A stretch of DNA of 64,000 nucleotides from Hymenobacter cellulosivorans (lineage in GTDB: Bacteria; Bacteroidota; Bacteroidia; Cytophagales; Hymenobacteraceae): positions 806,001 to 870,000 of the forward strand of contig NZ_CP095049.1 in NCBI RefSeq assembly GCF_022919135.1, in the 5' to 3' direction. Positions 24,879 through 34,630 of this stretch are shown here, piece by piece. Below the pieces are notes generated by a model. That model did no database searches and had not been told where the DNA came from. It saw nothing but the letters and a program-made list of their open reading frames with translations. Position numbers and translations under genes: made by a program. Within the stretch, counting starts at the first letter, position 1. Each line of letters starts with the position of its first letter.

Positions 24879-25910
24879 GTGTCCTTCTCCTCTTCGCTGC
24901 CGAAAGCCTTTTCCCTGCTGCTGCTGGCCGGTACGCTGCTGTCCTGGAACGGCAAGTCGCCGGTGAGTACAGTGCCGGTGCGGGCCCGCACGTTTGCTTT
25001 CGAGTACACCGCTACCGTCAAGGACTTGCCGGCTCAGGCCAAGGAAACCGACCTCTGGATTCCGGTACCGCACTCTGATAAGTCGCAGGACATCAAGAAC
25101 CTGGTCATCACCTCGTCCTATCCCTACGAGCTACTCGATGCGGCCCACGGCAATAAGGTGCTGCACCTGCGCGTGCTCAACCCCGAGCCTGCCAGCTTTT
25201 CGGTCAGCATGAAGTTTGAGGCCACCCGCCGGGAACACAAAAACCCGGTGCTGGTGCCCGAAGCTGGCTCAAAAAAGGAGAAGGAAGCCGCCGACCCCGA
25301 CATGCAGCGCTGGCTGCAGGCCGACCAGCTCGTGCCCCTCGACGACAAAATTCGGCTCTGGGCCCAGGAAGTGGTAGCCAAGGCCAACGCCAAAACCGAC
25401 CTGGAAAAGGCTCAGGCCATCTACAACCACGTGGTTAGCACCGTCAAGTACGACAAAACCGGTCAGGGCTGGGGCCGCGGCGACATTTACTACGCCTGCG
25501 ACGCCCGCCGTGGCAACTGCACCGACTTCCACGCCGTGTTTATCGGGTACTGCCGTGCGGTGGGTATTCCGGCCCGCTTCAGCATCGGCTTCCCGCTGCC
25601 CACCGAGCGGGGAGAGGGCGAAGTGAAAGGCTACCACTGCTGGGCGGAGTTCTACACCAAGGCTACCGGCTGGGTGCCCGTCGATGCCTCCGAGGCCGCC
25701 AAGGACCCGTCGCGGCGCAACTACTTCTTCGGGGCCCACGACGAAAACCGCGTCGAATTCACCCGGGGCCGCGACCTGACCCTGGCTCCGCGCCAGCAGG
25801 GCTTGGCCCTGAACTACTTTATCTACCCCTACGCCGAAGTCGACGGCAAGCCCTTCACCTCCATCGACAAGCAGTTCCGCTACCACGACGTAGCGCGCGC
25901 CACCAAGTAG
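24879..25910 (+). CDS. Transglutaminase-like domain protein
   Basis: 343 residues from a GTG at 24879; no ATG lies close by. A hydrophobic start (AFSLLLLAGTLLSW) suggests export. Residues about 30-130 form a beta-rich N-terminal region (TFAFEYTATVKDLPAQAKE). The transglutaminase-like core shows the catalytic Cys in RRGNCTDFHAVF, the His in GYHCWAEFY and the Asp in GWVPVDAS. Such proteins act as proteases or crosslinking enzymes on peptides. Two terminators follow it. Confidence 0.8.
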   Translation: MSFSSSLPKAFSLLLLAGTLLSWNGKSPVSTVPVRARTFAFEYTATVKDLPAQAKETDLWIPVPHSDKSQDIKNLVITSSYPYELLDAAHGNKVLHLRVLNPEPASFSVSMKFEATRREHKNPVLVPEAGSKKEKEAADPDMQRWLQADQLVPLDDKIRLWAQEVVAKANAKTDLEKAQAIYNHVVSTVKYDKTGQGWGRGDIYYACDARRGNCTDFHAVFIGYCRAVGIPARFSIGFPLPTERGEGEVKGYHCWAEFYTKATGWVPVDASEAAKDPSRRNYFFGAHDENRVEFTRGRDLTLAPRQQGLALNYFIYPYAEVDGKPFTSIDKQFRYHDVARATK

Positions 25911-25928
25911 GACTAGGGCGCTGCCATC

Positions 25929-25986
25929 TGAAAGCGGGTCATTTCTTCTTGTTTACAGCCGGAAGGAATGACCCGCTTCACGTTTT
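25929..25986 (+). terminator. Terminator-like hairpin after the transglutaminase gene
   Basis: TGAAAGCGGGTCATT pairs with AATGACCCGCTTCA with one bulge, followed by CGTTTTAATT. Confidence 0.65.
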
Positions 25987-26047
25987 AATTAGACAGAAGG
26001 ATTAAAGCCATGCCTGGCTTTCACCTGTCGTCTTTCTTCCTCGACAC

Positions 26048-26097
26048 TAAAAAAGCCGCCCCGAACTTCCAACAGGAAATTCGGGGCGGCTTTTTTA
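26048..26097. terminator. Bidirectional terminator between convergent genes
   Basis: AAAAAAGCCGCCCCGAA and TTCGGGGCGGCTTTTTT form a 17-bp stem, with A-run and T-run ends for both strands. It serves the S41 protease (-) and probably the transglutaminase gene (+). Confidence 0.85.
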
Positions 26098-26111
26098 GTT
26101 ATCCGTAAGGC

Positions 26112-27799
26112 TTACTTGAGCAAGCCCAGCAAGGTCGAGCCGTCGTCACCCAAGGCGCGCAGGGCTTGCTGCAGTTCGGCATCCTGGTCGCGCAACACTT
26201 GGTAATAAGCCGTTTTGCCGTAGGCGCTACGGGCAATCAGGGCCTTGAGCTGGTCTTTGAGCAGGGTCGAGCACCGTCGCATCCCGGCCGCATCGGCGGG
26301 CACCCCATCGTGAGCGGCCTTAGCCGTCAGGGCCTGCAGCTGAGCATCCGAAATACGGAACGTACTATTGAACTGCTCGAAGCGCATGGCTTCCAGCTCG
26401 GTTTTGTGGTCCTGGTAGAAGTTCAGGGCAAACTCCCGCACCAGGTTGTGGCTCTGCAAACGGGTGTAATAAGCCGAGTACGCCGACGTGTCGCGGGCCA
26501 CAAAGAGGTCGGGCATGATGCCGCCACCACCGTACACGGTGCGGCCCTTGTCGGTGCGGTAGCGCAGCGAATCGGCGAAGTGGATGCTGTCGGCGTGGAA
26601 ATACTCCCCCGCTTCTGCCGCTGGGTTAGCTCCTGCTCATACTGCTCATAGCCGCCGCGGTACGACTTCTGAATCGAGCGGCCCGAGGGCGTGTAGTAGC
26701 GGGCAATGGTCAGACGCAGCTCCGAGCCGTCATTGAGGGCAATGGGCTGCTGCACGAGGCCTTTACCGAAGGTGCGGCGGCCCACTACTAAGGCCCGGTC
26801 GTGGTCTTGCAGGGCACCGGCCACTACTTCGGCGGCCGAGGCGCTGCCTTCGTCGACGAGTACGACCAATGGGCCTTCCTCAAACTCGCCCAGGGTGCGG
26901 GAGTAGGTTTGGGTGTCGTACACGTCGCCTTTGCCGTCGGTGTAAACAATCTTCTTGGTGCCGCCGATAAACTCGTCGGCCAACTTGGTGGCACGGTCGA
27001 GGTAGCCGCCGGGGTTGCCACGCAAGTCGAGCACAAGGCGGCTCAGGCCCTGGCGGCGCAGGTCGCCCAGAGCCTGCTTAAACTCGTCGTAGGTACCGCT
27101 GGCAAAGCGGCTTACTTTGATGTAGCCCGTCTGGTTGTCGAGCATGTAGGCCACGTCTACCGAGCTGTTGGGAATCCGGTTGCGGGTCACGAGCACGCTC
27201 ATGGGCTTGGCCTGCAGGCGGCGCTGCACCAGCAGCTGCACCTTGCTATGACGCGGACCGCGCAGCTTGCCAAACATTTGCTCGGTAGTGATATGCACGC
27301 CCGAAACCGACTCCCCGTTCACGGCCAGTATCCGGTCGCCGGGCTGAAGGCCAGCCTGCTCAGCCGGGCCGCCGCTCAAGGGTGAAACGACGGTTACGGT
27401 GTCGCGGAACAGGTTGAACTCCACGCCAACGCCATCGAAGTCGCTCTGTAAGAAGGCCGAAGCCTGCTGCTGCTGCCGGGCCGGGATAAAGACCGAGTGC
27501 GGGTCGAGGCGCTCCAGCATACGGCTGATGGCGTAGTCGGATAGGGCCTCAGCATCCACGGAGTCCACGTAGTCGCGGTCTACGTAGCTTAGGATTTCTT
27601 TGAACTTTAAGTAGCCCCGGGCCGTGCCATCGGGGTTTTGGTCGGAGGGCCGAAACGGGTTTGCTCCCAGCAAAATACCACAGGCCAGCACCAGAGCCAA
27701 TAACAGCGGCTGCCGTACCTGGGCCCGCGAGTTGCGGGGGGTAGCAGCCGGCGCATTCACCGGTTGGGGCGCCTGAGCATCGTTTGGCTCAACGTTCAT
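26112..27799 (-). CDS. S41 (C-terminal processing) peptidase, split by a one-base frameshift
   Basis: The first frame starts at 27799 (MNVEPNDAQAP), has a membrane segment (LLLALVLACGILLGANPF), a PDZ domain (AGLQPGDRILAVNGES) and the protease core with Ser in SASAAEVVA and Lys in GRRTFGKGLVQ. It reads correctly to LTQRQKRG and then turns to nonsense. The true continuation, EYFHADSIHFADSL to VYGGGGIMPDLFV and the C-terminal helices, is in the next frame. The break is a run of five C (+ strand 26606-26610); six would restore a 562-residue protein. It should cleave misfolded or tagged periplasmic proteins. Confidence 0.85.
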
Positions 27800-27860
27800 A
27801 AGCGACTGAGAGAGTAGAAGTTCGGACGATAAATGAGGCTGTTGAATAGCAGTAGGCTAC

Positions 27861-27868
27861 CAAAACTA
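27861..27868 (-). promoter_or_regulatory. Bacteroidota -7 box (TAGTTTTG, minus strand)
   Basis: Read on the minus strand this is TAGTTTTG, a perfect TAnnTTTG 61 nt before the S41 start. No TTG is found at the right spacing. Confidence 0.35.
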
Positions 27869-28014
27869 TTAAAACTTTTCCAAGAAACCGCAGGGCTACA
27901 TAGGACCATGAGCATTTTCCAATATCAGTACAATTTGTTCTGGATTAAGAACTATAATACTGAACTATGACTCGTAATTCTACAAATCAGCTTTCCGCTT
28001 AAATAACTGGAGCA

Positions 28015-28022
28015 CAAAGATA
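28015..28022 (-). promoter_or_regulatory. Bacteroidota -7 box (TATCTTTG, minus strand)
   Basis: Read on the minus strand this is TATCTTTG, the most frequent form of the box in this window. It would give a leader of about 210 nt for the S41 gene. No -33 box is evident. Confidence 0.35.
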
Positions 28023-28153
28023 AATGTAGTATTTTTCGAAGCTAGGTTCGTTTAGACGAATTCGTTTACAGACGGGTCCGATGCGGCCTTCTGGCAGCCT
28101 AATCCAGTTGAGCTTACTGGCGAAGACCATGTCACCATTCTTGCAGGCTGTCG

Positions 28154-28161
28154 TATCTTTG
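28154..28161 (+). promoter_or_regulatory. Bacteroidota -7 box (TATCTTTG)
   Basis: A perfect TAnnTTTG, 49 nt before the ruvX start. No TTG lies 19-22 nt upstream. Confidence 0.45.
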
Positions 28162-28210
28162 CGTAGCGGCTGGGGCCCAAGCTCCGGTCGCCGTCATTTT
28201 TACGCTTTCC

Positions 28211-28621
28211 ATGGGACGCATCCTTGCCATTGACTACGGGCACAAACGAGTCGGACTGGCCGTCACGGATCCGCTCCAGCTTATTGCCACGCCGCTCGAA
28301 ACCATTCACAGCCAGGACCTTTTGACCTACATCAAAACCCTGCACGCCCGGGAGCCGCTTTCGGCCCTGGTGATTGGCATGCCAAAGACGCTGCTCAACG
28401 AAGCCACCGACTCGACCAGCGCCGTAGTGGGCGTAGTGCGGCGCCTGCGCAAAGACTTTCCCGAAGTGCCGGTCCACGAAATTGACGAGCGTTATACCTC
28501 TCGCATGGCCCATGCGGCCATGCTGGCTGGCGGCCTATCCAAAAAGGACCGCCGCGACAAAGCTACCGTCGATAAGGTGAGTGCCACCCTGATTTTGCAA
28601 TCTTTCCTCGAATCCCGATGA
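28211..28621 (+). CDS. ruvX: Putative pre-16S rRNA nuclease / Holliday-junction resolvase homologue
   Basis: 136 residues, the normal size of YqgF/RuvX. The RNase H-like fold is marked by RILAIDYGHKRVGLAVTDP at the N-terminus, VIGMPKTLLNE in the middle and DERYTSRMA with a C-terminal KVSATLILQSFLES. The acidic residues in IDYG and DERYTS fit the catalytic set. The family processes pre-16S rRNA ends. Its stop overlaps the def start by four bases (ATGA), indicating translational coupling. Confidence 0.9.
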   Translation: MGRILAIDYGHKRVGLAVTDPLQLIATPLETIHSQDLLTYIKTLHAREPLSALVIGMPKTLLNEATDSTSAVVGVVRRLRKDFPEVPVHEIDERYTSRMAHAAMLAGGLSKKDRRDKATVDKVSATLILQSFLESR

Positions 28622-29226
28622 TTTATCCCATTGTTGCCTTCGGCGACCCGGTCCTGAAGTCCCGCGCCAAAGATATTCCGGCCGATTTGCCCGCCGACGA
28701 GCTCAAGCAGCTTATCGACGACATGTTTGCCACCATGTACCACGCCAATGGCGTCGGACTGGCCGCGCCCCAGATTGGCAAGAGCGTCCGCCTGTTCGTA
28801 ATTGACTCGGCCCCAATGGTGGGCGACGACGAGGACGAGGAAGCCGGTGAAGAAACCGAAGCCGATCCGACGGAGGCGCCCGTAAAGCGCGCTTTCATTA
28901 ACCCCGTGATGGTAAGTGAAACCGGCGAGGAATGGGGCTTTGAAGAAGGCTGCCTGAGCATTCCCGGCGTGCGCGAAACCGTGTACCGCCACGAAACCAT
29001 CGTGATTCGCTACGAGGATGAACAGCGCGTACAGCACGAGGAAACCTTCTCGGGCATGACGGCCCGCGTGATTCAGCACGAGTACGACCACTTGGAAGGC
29101 GTGCTGTTCACCGACCATATTTCCAGCTTTAAAAAGCAGCTCATCAAGGGCAAGCTCACCCGCATCAGCAAGGGCGACGTGAATGCCGACTACCGCATGC
29201 GCTTCGCCGGGCAGGGCCGCCGCTAA
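28618..29226 (+). CDS. def: Peptide deformylase
   Basis: 202 residues. The three deformylase motifs are present: GVGLAAPQIG, EEGCLSIPG (metal-binding Cys) and QHEYDHLEG (two metal-binding His and the catalytic Glu). It removes the formyl group from the N-terminal Met of new proteins. Between the first two motifs lies an acidic insert (DDEDEEAGEETEADPTEA), which I associate with Bacteroidota deformylases. Start overlaps the ruvX stop. Confidence 0.95.
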   Translation: MIYPIVAFGDPVLKSRAKDIPADLPADELKQLIDDMFATMYHANGVGLAAPQIGKSVRLFVIDSAPMVGDDEDEEAGEETEADPTEAPVKRAFINPVMVSETGEEWGFEEGCLSIPGVRETVYRHETIVIRYEDEQRVQHEETFSGMTARVIQHEYDHLEGVLFTDHISSFKKQLIKGKLTRISKGDVNADYRMRFAGQGRR

Positions 29227-29248
29227 GCCGCTAATTTTGAAGGAACAC

Positions 29249-29298
29249 AACTCGCCGGTCGGGCCGCAGAAAAGCGCGCCGGGCCGGCGAGTTTTTTT
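29249..29298 (+). terminator. Terminator after def
   Basis: AACTCGCCGG and CCGGCGAGTT are the stem ends, with imperfect GC pairing inside, followed by TTTTT. Confidence 0.8.
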
Positions 29299-29365
29299 GT
29301 TACTTAGGGGTTGCTGTTTACTCAGGACAACATATCCAATTAACGAAATTCCCTATTATTACTCT

Positions 29366-30343
29366 ATGCGTAAAACCCTTACTCTATTCTTGTTAGCGAC
29401 TTTATGGCTGCTGCCCCACCGGCCCCAGGCCTGGGGTTTTTTCGGGCACCGGCTGATTAACCGACTGTCGGTATTTACGCTGCCACCGGAGATGGTCGGG
29501 TTTTACAAGGCCAACATTGACTACCTAACTGAAAACGCCACCCGGCCCGATTCCCGCCGCTCGGTGGTGCCCGGCGAGGCCCCGCGCCACTTCCTCGACG
29601 TGGACGTGTACGGCGACAGTGCCCTGACCAAGCTGCCCCACAACTGGGCCGACGCCATTGCCAAGTACGGGGAAGACTCGCTGATGAAGCACGGCATTGT
29701 GCCCTGGCAGGTGGTGAAGATGAAATACCAGCTGACTGACGCCTTTAAAAAGCGGGACGCCGACCGGATCCTGAGCCTGTCGGCCGACATGGGCCACTAC
29801 ATTGCCGACGCCTGCGTGCCGCTGCACACCACCCACAACTACAACGGGCAGCTCACTGGGCAGCGTGGCATTCACGGGTTCTGGGAAAGCCGGATGCCGG
29901 AAATCCTGAGTGCCAACTACGACTTTTTCGTGGGCCAGCCGGTGTATCTGAAAAACCCGACCCAAACCATCTGGAACGCCGTGGGACGCTCCTACTCGGC
30001 CGTCGACTCGGTGCTGCGCTTTGAACGGGAGCTGACCAAGGACTTTGCCGAGGACCGTAAGTTTGGCTTCGAGGAGCGCGGCAACCAGACCGTGCGCGTC
30101 TATTCGCGGGACTTCACCAACGAGTATCACCAGCGCCTTAACGGGCAGGTAGAACGGCAGATGCGCCTGGCCGTGAAGCTGGTAAGCAGCTACTGGTACA
30201 CCTGCTGGGTCGATGCCGGGCAGCCGGACCTGGGCAAGCTGCCCCGCACGACTTCCGAAACCGAGAAGCAGCGCCTGGCCAAGGAATCGGCGGAGCTCAA
30301 GAACGCGCCGGCCCAGGCCGCTGTTCCGGGGCATGAGGATTAG
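29366..30343 (+). CDS. Zinc-dependent S1/P1-nuclease/phospholipase C-like protein
   Basis: 325 residues from the ATG at 29366, with signal peptide MRKTLTLFLLATLWLLP. The mature protein begins close to AWGFFGHRLINR; the Trp and His there match the N-terminal zinc ligands of the S1/P1 nuclease/phospholipase C fold. Further ligand candidates are APRHFLDVDVYG, DMGHYIADACVPLHTTHN and RGIHGFWES. The family cuts nucleic acids or phospholipids outside the cell. Which of the two cannot be decided here. Confidence 0.8.
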   Translation: MRKTLTLFLLATLWLLPHRPQAWGFFGHRLINRLSVFTLPPEMVGFYKANIDYLTENATRPDSRRSVVPGEAPRHFLDVDVYGDSALTKLPHNWADAIAKYGEDSLMKHGIVPWQVVKMKYQLTDAFKKRDADRILSLSADMGHYIADACVPLHTTHNYNGQLTGQRGIHGFWESRMPEILSANYDFFVGQPVYLKNPTQTIWNAVGRSYSAVDSVLRFERELTKDFAEDRKFGFEERGNQTVRVYSRDFTNEYHQRLNGQVERQMRLAVKLVSSYWYTCWVDAGQPDLGKLPRTTSETEKQRLAKESAELKNAPAQAAVPGHED

Positions 30344-30442
30344 GCCGAACCGGCTAATTTGCCTGCAACCCCTAGGTTGGTTTTGCTTCTTTTGCCGAAT
30401 CCTAACTGTTTCCTTCTCTCCCGCGAGCTTATCTACCTGTTG

Positions 30443-33283
30443 ATGTATAAACCGTTTGCCCTGCTGGCCGGCCTGGCTTTTCTGCAGCCCGCCGTTGCCC
30501 AGCAAACCCCGAAAAAGCCGCTTGACCACTCGGTCTACGACCAGTGGCAAAGCGTGGCCAACCAGAAAATCAGCCAGAACGGCAAGTATGTGCTGTTTCA
30601 GGTGAAGCCTCAGCAGGGCGACGGAACGCTTTATTTCAAGACAGCCGCCAACGAAACCCTGCGCCAGGTGAGCCGCGGCGACTCGGCCCAGTTTACGGCC
30701 GACTCCAAGTTTGCCGTCTTCAGCATCCGGCCCCCGTACCAGGTGGTGCGCCAGGCCAAAATCAAGAAGAAAAAGCCCGCCGACATGCCCAAGGACTCCC
30801 TGGGCGTGTACACCCTGGCCGGCAACAAGCTCAGCAAGTACCCCAACGTGAAGTCGTTTCAGCTGGCGGAAGAGGCGGCCGTGCTGGCTTTTCTGGGGGA
30901 GCGGCTGCCGGTGAAGGACGCGGCCAAAAAGGCGCCGACCGACACCATCAAGAAGCTCACCGACCAACTGCTGGAAACTAAGAAGGAAGGCGCCCCGCTG
31001 ACGGTGGTAAACCTGCTCACGGGCAAGACCAGCACGTTTGAGTACGTGACAGAGTTCCAGATCAGCAAGCCCGGCAACAAGGTGGGCTTTGCGGTGACGG
31101 CGCCCAAGGGCAACAAGGACGTGAAATCGGGGCTGTATGTACTGGACGTGGCCTCGGGCACGGCCAAGCTGGTCAGCGCGGGCAAGGGCGTGTACAAGAA
31201 CATTGCCTTCGACGAAGCTGGCAAGCAGGTGGCCTTCACGGCCGAGAAGCACCCGGAAAAAGCTCTGGCGAAGCCCTTTAGCCTGTACTACTCCGACCTG
31301 GGCGCCGACTCGGCCCGGGTGCTGCTGGCCCCGAGTGGGGCCCCGCTGCGCAAGGGCTGGTCGCCGAGCGGCTTTGGCAAGGTCTCGTTCAGCAAGAACG
31401 GGGAGAAGCTGTTTTTCGGCACGGCCCCTGACCCAATCCCGCAGGATACGAGCATCGTCGACTTTGAAACGGCCAAGCTCGACATCTGGAACTACAAGGA
31501 TGACTACCTGCAGCCCATGCAGCTCAAGACCCTGAAAAAAGATTTGCAGCGCAATTACTTGGCGGTTATTTACCCCAAGAAGGGTGGCAAGTTTGTGCAG
31601 CTGGAAAACGAGCACCTGCGGGACTCCTTCCTGCCCGAAAACACCAACGCCGAGTACATTCTGGCCGTGACGGACACCGGCAAGCGGGTCTCGATGCAGT
31701 GGGAAGGCACCACGCTCAAGCAGGCCTACCTGGTGTCAACGGTGAGCGGGGAGTTTGTGGCCATCAACCCCAAAGCGGCCAAAAGCCGGTTCCAGATGTC
31801 GCCCGACGGCAAATACGTGGTGTGGTACGACTACGCGAATAAGAACTGGTTTGCCTACGGCGTGGACGGGCGCAAAACCGTGAACCTGACCGGCAAAACC
31901 GGCGTGTCGTTTACCGACGAGGAAAACGACTCGCCCGACGACCCACAGCCCTACGGCTTGGCCGCCTGGACCAAGGACGACGCGGCCGTGCTGCTCTACG
32001 ACCGGTACGACATTTGGAAAGTAGACCCCAAAACCGGCGTGGCGGTGAACTTCACGGGCGGCGTGGGCCGCAGCACCAAGCAGATTTTCCGCTACACGAT
32101 TCCCGTCGACAAGAAGAAGTTCATCGAGCCTAAGGAAGAGCTGCTGCTGCTGGTGCAAAACGAAACGACCAAGCAGTGGGGCTACTCCCGCAAGAGCATC
32201 AATAGCTTAAAAGCCCCCGAGCAGCTGGTGATGGCGCCCTTCGGCTATTCCAACCTGATGCAGGCCAAAAAGGGCGACACGTTTATCTACACCAAGTCGA
32301 ACGTGAGCACCTCGCCCGACCTGTACGTGAGCCGGGACCTGAAAAAGGAAACCAAGCTGAGCAGCATCAACCCCCAGCAGAAGGACTACAACTGGTTTAC
32401 GGCTGACCTCGTGCACTGGACCACGCCCAAGGGCTATAGGGCCACCGGCGTGCTCTACAAGCCCGAGAACTTCGACCCCGCCAAGAAATACCCAATGGTG
32501 GTGTATTTCTACGAAAAGCTTTCCGACGGCCTTTACAAGTACACCGCCCCCGCCCCCACGCCTTCCCGCCTCGACATTGCCATGTTTGCCAGCAACGGCT
32601 ACCTGGTCTTCACCCCCGACATCAGCTACACCATCGGGGAGCCGGGCCCGTCGGCTATGGAATTCATCAACTCCGGCGTAGAGGATCTGAAGAAAAACAG
32701 CTGGGTCGATGGGGCCCACATCGGCCTGCAGGGCCAGAGCTGGGGCGGCTACCAGGTGGCCTACCTCATCACTCAAACCAATATGTATGCCGCGGCCTGG
32801 GCCGGCGCGCCCGTCGTGAACATGACCTCGGCCTACGGCGGCATCCGCTGGGAGTCGGGCATGAGCCGGCAGTTTCAGTACGAGCACACCCAGAGCCGGA
32901 TCGGCGGCACCTTGTGGGACCAGACGGACCGTTACATCCAGAACTCCCCCTTGTTCCACCTGCCCAAGGTGCAGACGCCGGTGGTGATTATGTCCAACGA
33001 CGCCGACGGGGCCGTGCCGTGGTACCAGGGCATAGAAATGTTTACCGACCTGCGCCGCCTGGGCAAGCCCGTGTGGCTGCTGCAGTACAACGGCGAGGCC
33101 CACAACCTGGTAAAGCGCGAAAACCGCAAGGATATTTCGGTGCGGGAGCTGCAGTTCTTCGACCATTACCTCAAGGGTGCTCCGGCCCCGGTATGGCTGC
33201 AGCGCGGCGTGCCCGCCGTGGAAAAAGGCCGCAACTGGGGCCTGGAAACCACGTCGAGCAGTGCGGTAAAAACGGCACCGTAA
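30443..33283 (+). CDS. S9 family (prolyl oligopeptidase) peptidase
   Basis: 946 residues. The ATG at 30443 starts a signal peptide (MYKPFALLAGLAFLQPAVAQ); upstream in-frame starts would disrupt it. A long beta-propeller region (about 40-600) is followed by the alpha/beta hydrolase domain. The nucleophile is in GQSWGGYQ (Ser about 765), the Asp in SNDADGAVPW (about 853) and the His in YNGEAHNL (about 886). It should release peptides from short oligopeptides in the periplasm. The length is larger than the common 700 residues because of an extended propeller. Confidence 0.88.
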   Translation: MYKPFALLAGLAFLQPAVAQQTPKKPLDHSVYDQWQSVANQKISQNGKYVLFQVKPQQGDGTLYFKTAANETLRQVSRGDSAQFTADSKFAVFSIRPPYQVVRQAKIKKKKPADMPKDSLGVYTLAGNKLSKYPNVKSFQLAEEAAVLAFLGERLPVKDAAKKAPTDTIKKLTDQLLETKKEGAPLTVVNLLTGKTSTFEYVTEFQISKPGNKVGFAVTAPKGNKDVKSGLYVLDVASGTAKLVSAGKGVYKNIAFDEAGKQVAFTAEKHPEKALAKPFSLYYSDLGADSARVLLAPSGAPLRKGWSPSGFGKVSFSKNGEKLFFGTAPDPIPQDTSIVDFETAKLDIWNYKDDYLQPMQLKTLKKDLQRNYLAVIYPKKGGKFVQLENEHLRDSFLPENTNAEYILAVTDTGKRVSMQWEGTTLKQAYLVSTVSGEFVAINPKAAKSRFQMSPDGKYVVWYDYANKNWFAYGVDGRKTVNLTGKTGVSFTDEENDSPDDPQPYGLAAWTKDDAAVLLYDRYDIWKVDPKTGVAVNFTGGVGRSTKQIFRYTIPVDKKKFIEPKEELLLLVQNETTKQWGYSRKSINSLKAPEQLVMAPFGYSNLMQAKKGDTFIYTKSNVSTSPDLYVSRDLKKETKLSSINPQQKDYNWFTADLVHWTTPKGYRATGVLYKPENFDPAKKYPMVVYFYEKLSDGLYKYTAPAPTPSRLDIAMFASNGYLVFTPDISYTIGEPGPSAMEFINSGVEDLKKNSWVDGAHIGLQGQSWGGYQVAYLITQTNMYAAAWAGAPVVNMTSAYGGIRWESGMSRQFQYEHTQSRIGGTLWDQTDRYIQNSPLFHLPKVQTPVVIMSNDADGAVPWYQGIEMFTDLRRLGKPVWLLQYNGEAHNLVKRENRKDISVRELQFFDHYLKGAPAPVWLQRGVPAVEKGRNWGLETTSSSAVKTAP

Positions 33284-33300
33284 GCTTAGGACAAACCCAA

Positions 33301-33340
33301 AAAAGAACGTCATGCTGAATTTAGCATGACGTTCTTTTTT
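33301..33340 (+). terminator. Terminator after the S9 peptidase gene
   Basis: AGAACGTCATGCT and AGCATGACGTTCT form a perfect 13-bp stem with loop GAATTT, flanked by an A-run and TTTTTT. Outer arm and T-run match the long palindrome at 18861-18958. Confidence 0.85.
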
Positions 33341-33360
33341 CTTGTGGCTCCTACCTAGCT

Positions 33361-34329
33361 TTACACCTCTTGCACCTGTGGCAGCCAGGTTACGAACTGG
33401 CGCAGACCTTCGGTCAGGCTGGTTTGGGGGGCGTAGCCGAGCAGGGTCTGGGCTTTGCGAATGTCGGCGAAGGTGATGTCCACGTCGCCGGCCTGCGGGG
33501 GCTCGAAGCGTAGCTCGGGCTCGATGCCCACAGCCTGCCCCACGGCCTCGATGAGTGTGAGCAGGGGCACGGGGCGGCTGTTGCCCAGGTTCACGGTTTC
33601 GAACACGCCGTGGTTAGTCAGCAAATACTGCAAGCCGCGGGCAATACCATCCACGGTATCGGCCACGAAGGTATAGTCGCGGGCGGTGCTGCCGGTGCCG
33701 AACACCGGAATGGCTTGCCCAGCCTGTAGCAGACGCACAAACTTGTGAATGGCCAGATCGGGGCGCTGCCGGGGGCCGTACACAGTAAAGAAGCGCGCAT
33801 TCAGCGCATCGAGCTGGTAGAGGTGATGATAGGTATGCACCAGCTGCTCGCCGGCCAGTTTGCTGGCGGCGTAGGGCGAAATGCAGGTAGCCAGCGTGTT
33901 CACATCCTCCCGAAAAGGCTTCTCGGCCGAGTTGCCATACACCGACGACGAGGAGGCAAAAAACAGCTTACGAACGCCTCGCTCCCGCATCCATTCGAGC
34001 AGGTGCAGAGTGCCCATAACATTGTTTTCCACGTAAGCGGCCGGCTGCTGCACCGAGGGCCCCACGCCGGCTTTGGCCGCCAGATGCACCACAATATCGG
34101 CCTGTACGGCGGGCAAGGCGGCCGGGCCCCGGCGCAGGTCAGCTTCGTAGAAGGTGAAGTGCGGGTGCTGGGCAAAGGCCGCCAGGTTCTGCTCCTTCAC
34201 CGCCCGTGGATACAGAGAATCAAAGTTGTCGAGGCCTACCACGCGGTAGCCGTCGTGCAGCAGCCGCTCGCACAAGTGGGAGCCGATAAAGCCGGCGCAG
34301 CCCGTAACAAAAACAGTAGATAGTGGCAA
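33361..34329 (-). CDS. NAD-dependent sugar-nucleotide epimerase (UDP-glucuronate-epimerase-like)
   Basis: 322 residues if the TTG at 34329 is used. The only ATG in frame is 135 nt further up and adds 45 unconserved residues, so I prefer the TTG. The Rossmann motif GCAGFIGSH is close to the start. GLDNF, HLAAKAGV, SSSVYG and YAASK (Tyr/Lys catalytic pair) follow, with RFFTVYGPRQRPD. It likely epimerises or dehydrates a UDP-sugar for surface polysaccharides. No glycosyltransferase genes are adjacent. Confidence 0.85.
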   Translation of the reverse strand: MPLSTVFVTGCAGFIGSHLCERLLHDGYRVVGLDNFDSLYPRAVKEQNLAAFAQHPHFTFYEADLRRGPAALPAVQADIVVHLAAKAGVGPSVQQPAAYVENNVMGTLHLLEWMRERGVRKLFFASSSSVYGNSAEKPFREDVNTLATCISPYAASKLAGEQLVHTYHHLYQLDALNARFFTVYGPRQRPDLAIHKFVRLLQAGQAIPVFGTGSTARDYTFVADTVDGIARGLQYLLTNHGVFETVNLGNSRPVPLLTLIEAVGQAVGIEPELRFEPPQAGDVDITFADIRKAQTLLGYAPQTSLTEGLRQFVTWLPQVQEV

Positions 34330-34630
34330 GCAGGTAGAAACGTAAGGATAATCGCCGGGCAAAAACAACGAGCAAATCGGTAGTGCTGGTTCAGCTTGCT
34401 TCAACGAAAAGGAGGCAGTAGGGTAATTGGCAGGCAAGCTAGGCAAAGATGACCCGCTTTCCATCTACCCGCCTCCTATAACCCGGTATTGTGACCGTAG
34501 TTTTCCCGATTGGCCTGGGGCAGGTGTCAGATGGGGGCAATTTTGTACAGGCTTGGTTTCAACAACTTTGTATATATTATCCTACTCTTACCCCCGTCCT
34601 CTATGCTCCACACCTCTTGTACCCGCGCTC

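Larger units (their letters stand above)
27800..28210. other. Divergent intergenic region between S41 protease and ruvX
   Basis: 411 bases without a recognisable gene. The left 230 bases are AT-rich. It contains two minus-strand -7 boxes (27861-27868 and 28015-28022) and one plus-strand -7 box (28154-28161). I see no RNA gene or further repeat in it. Confidence 0.5.
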
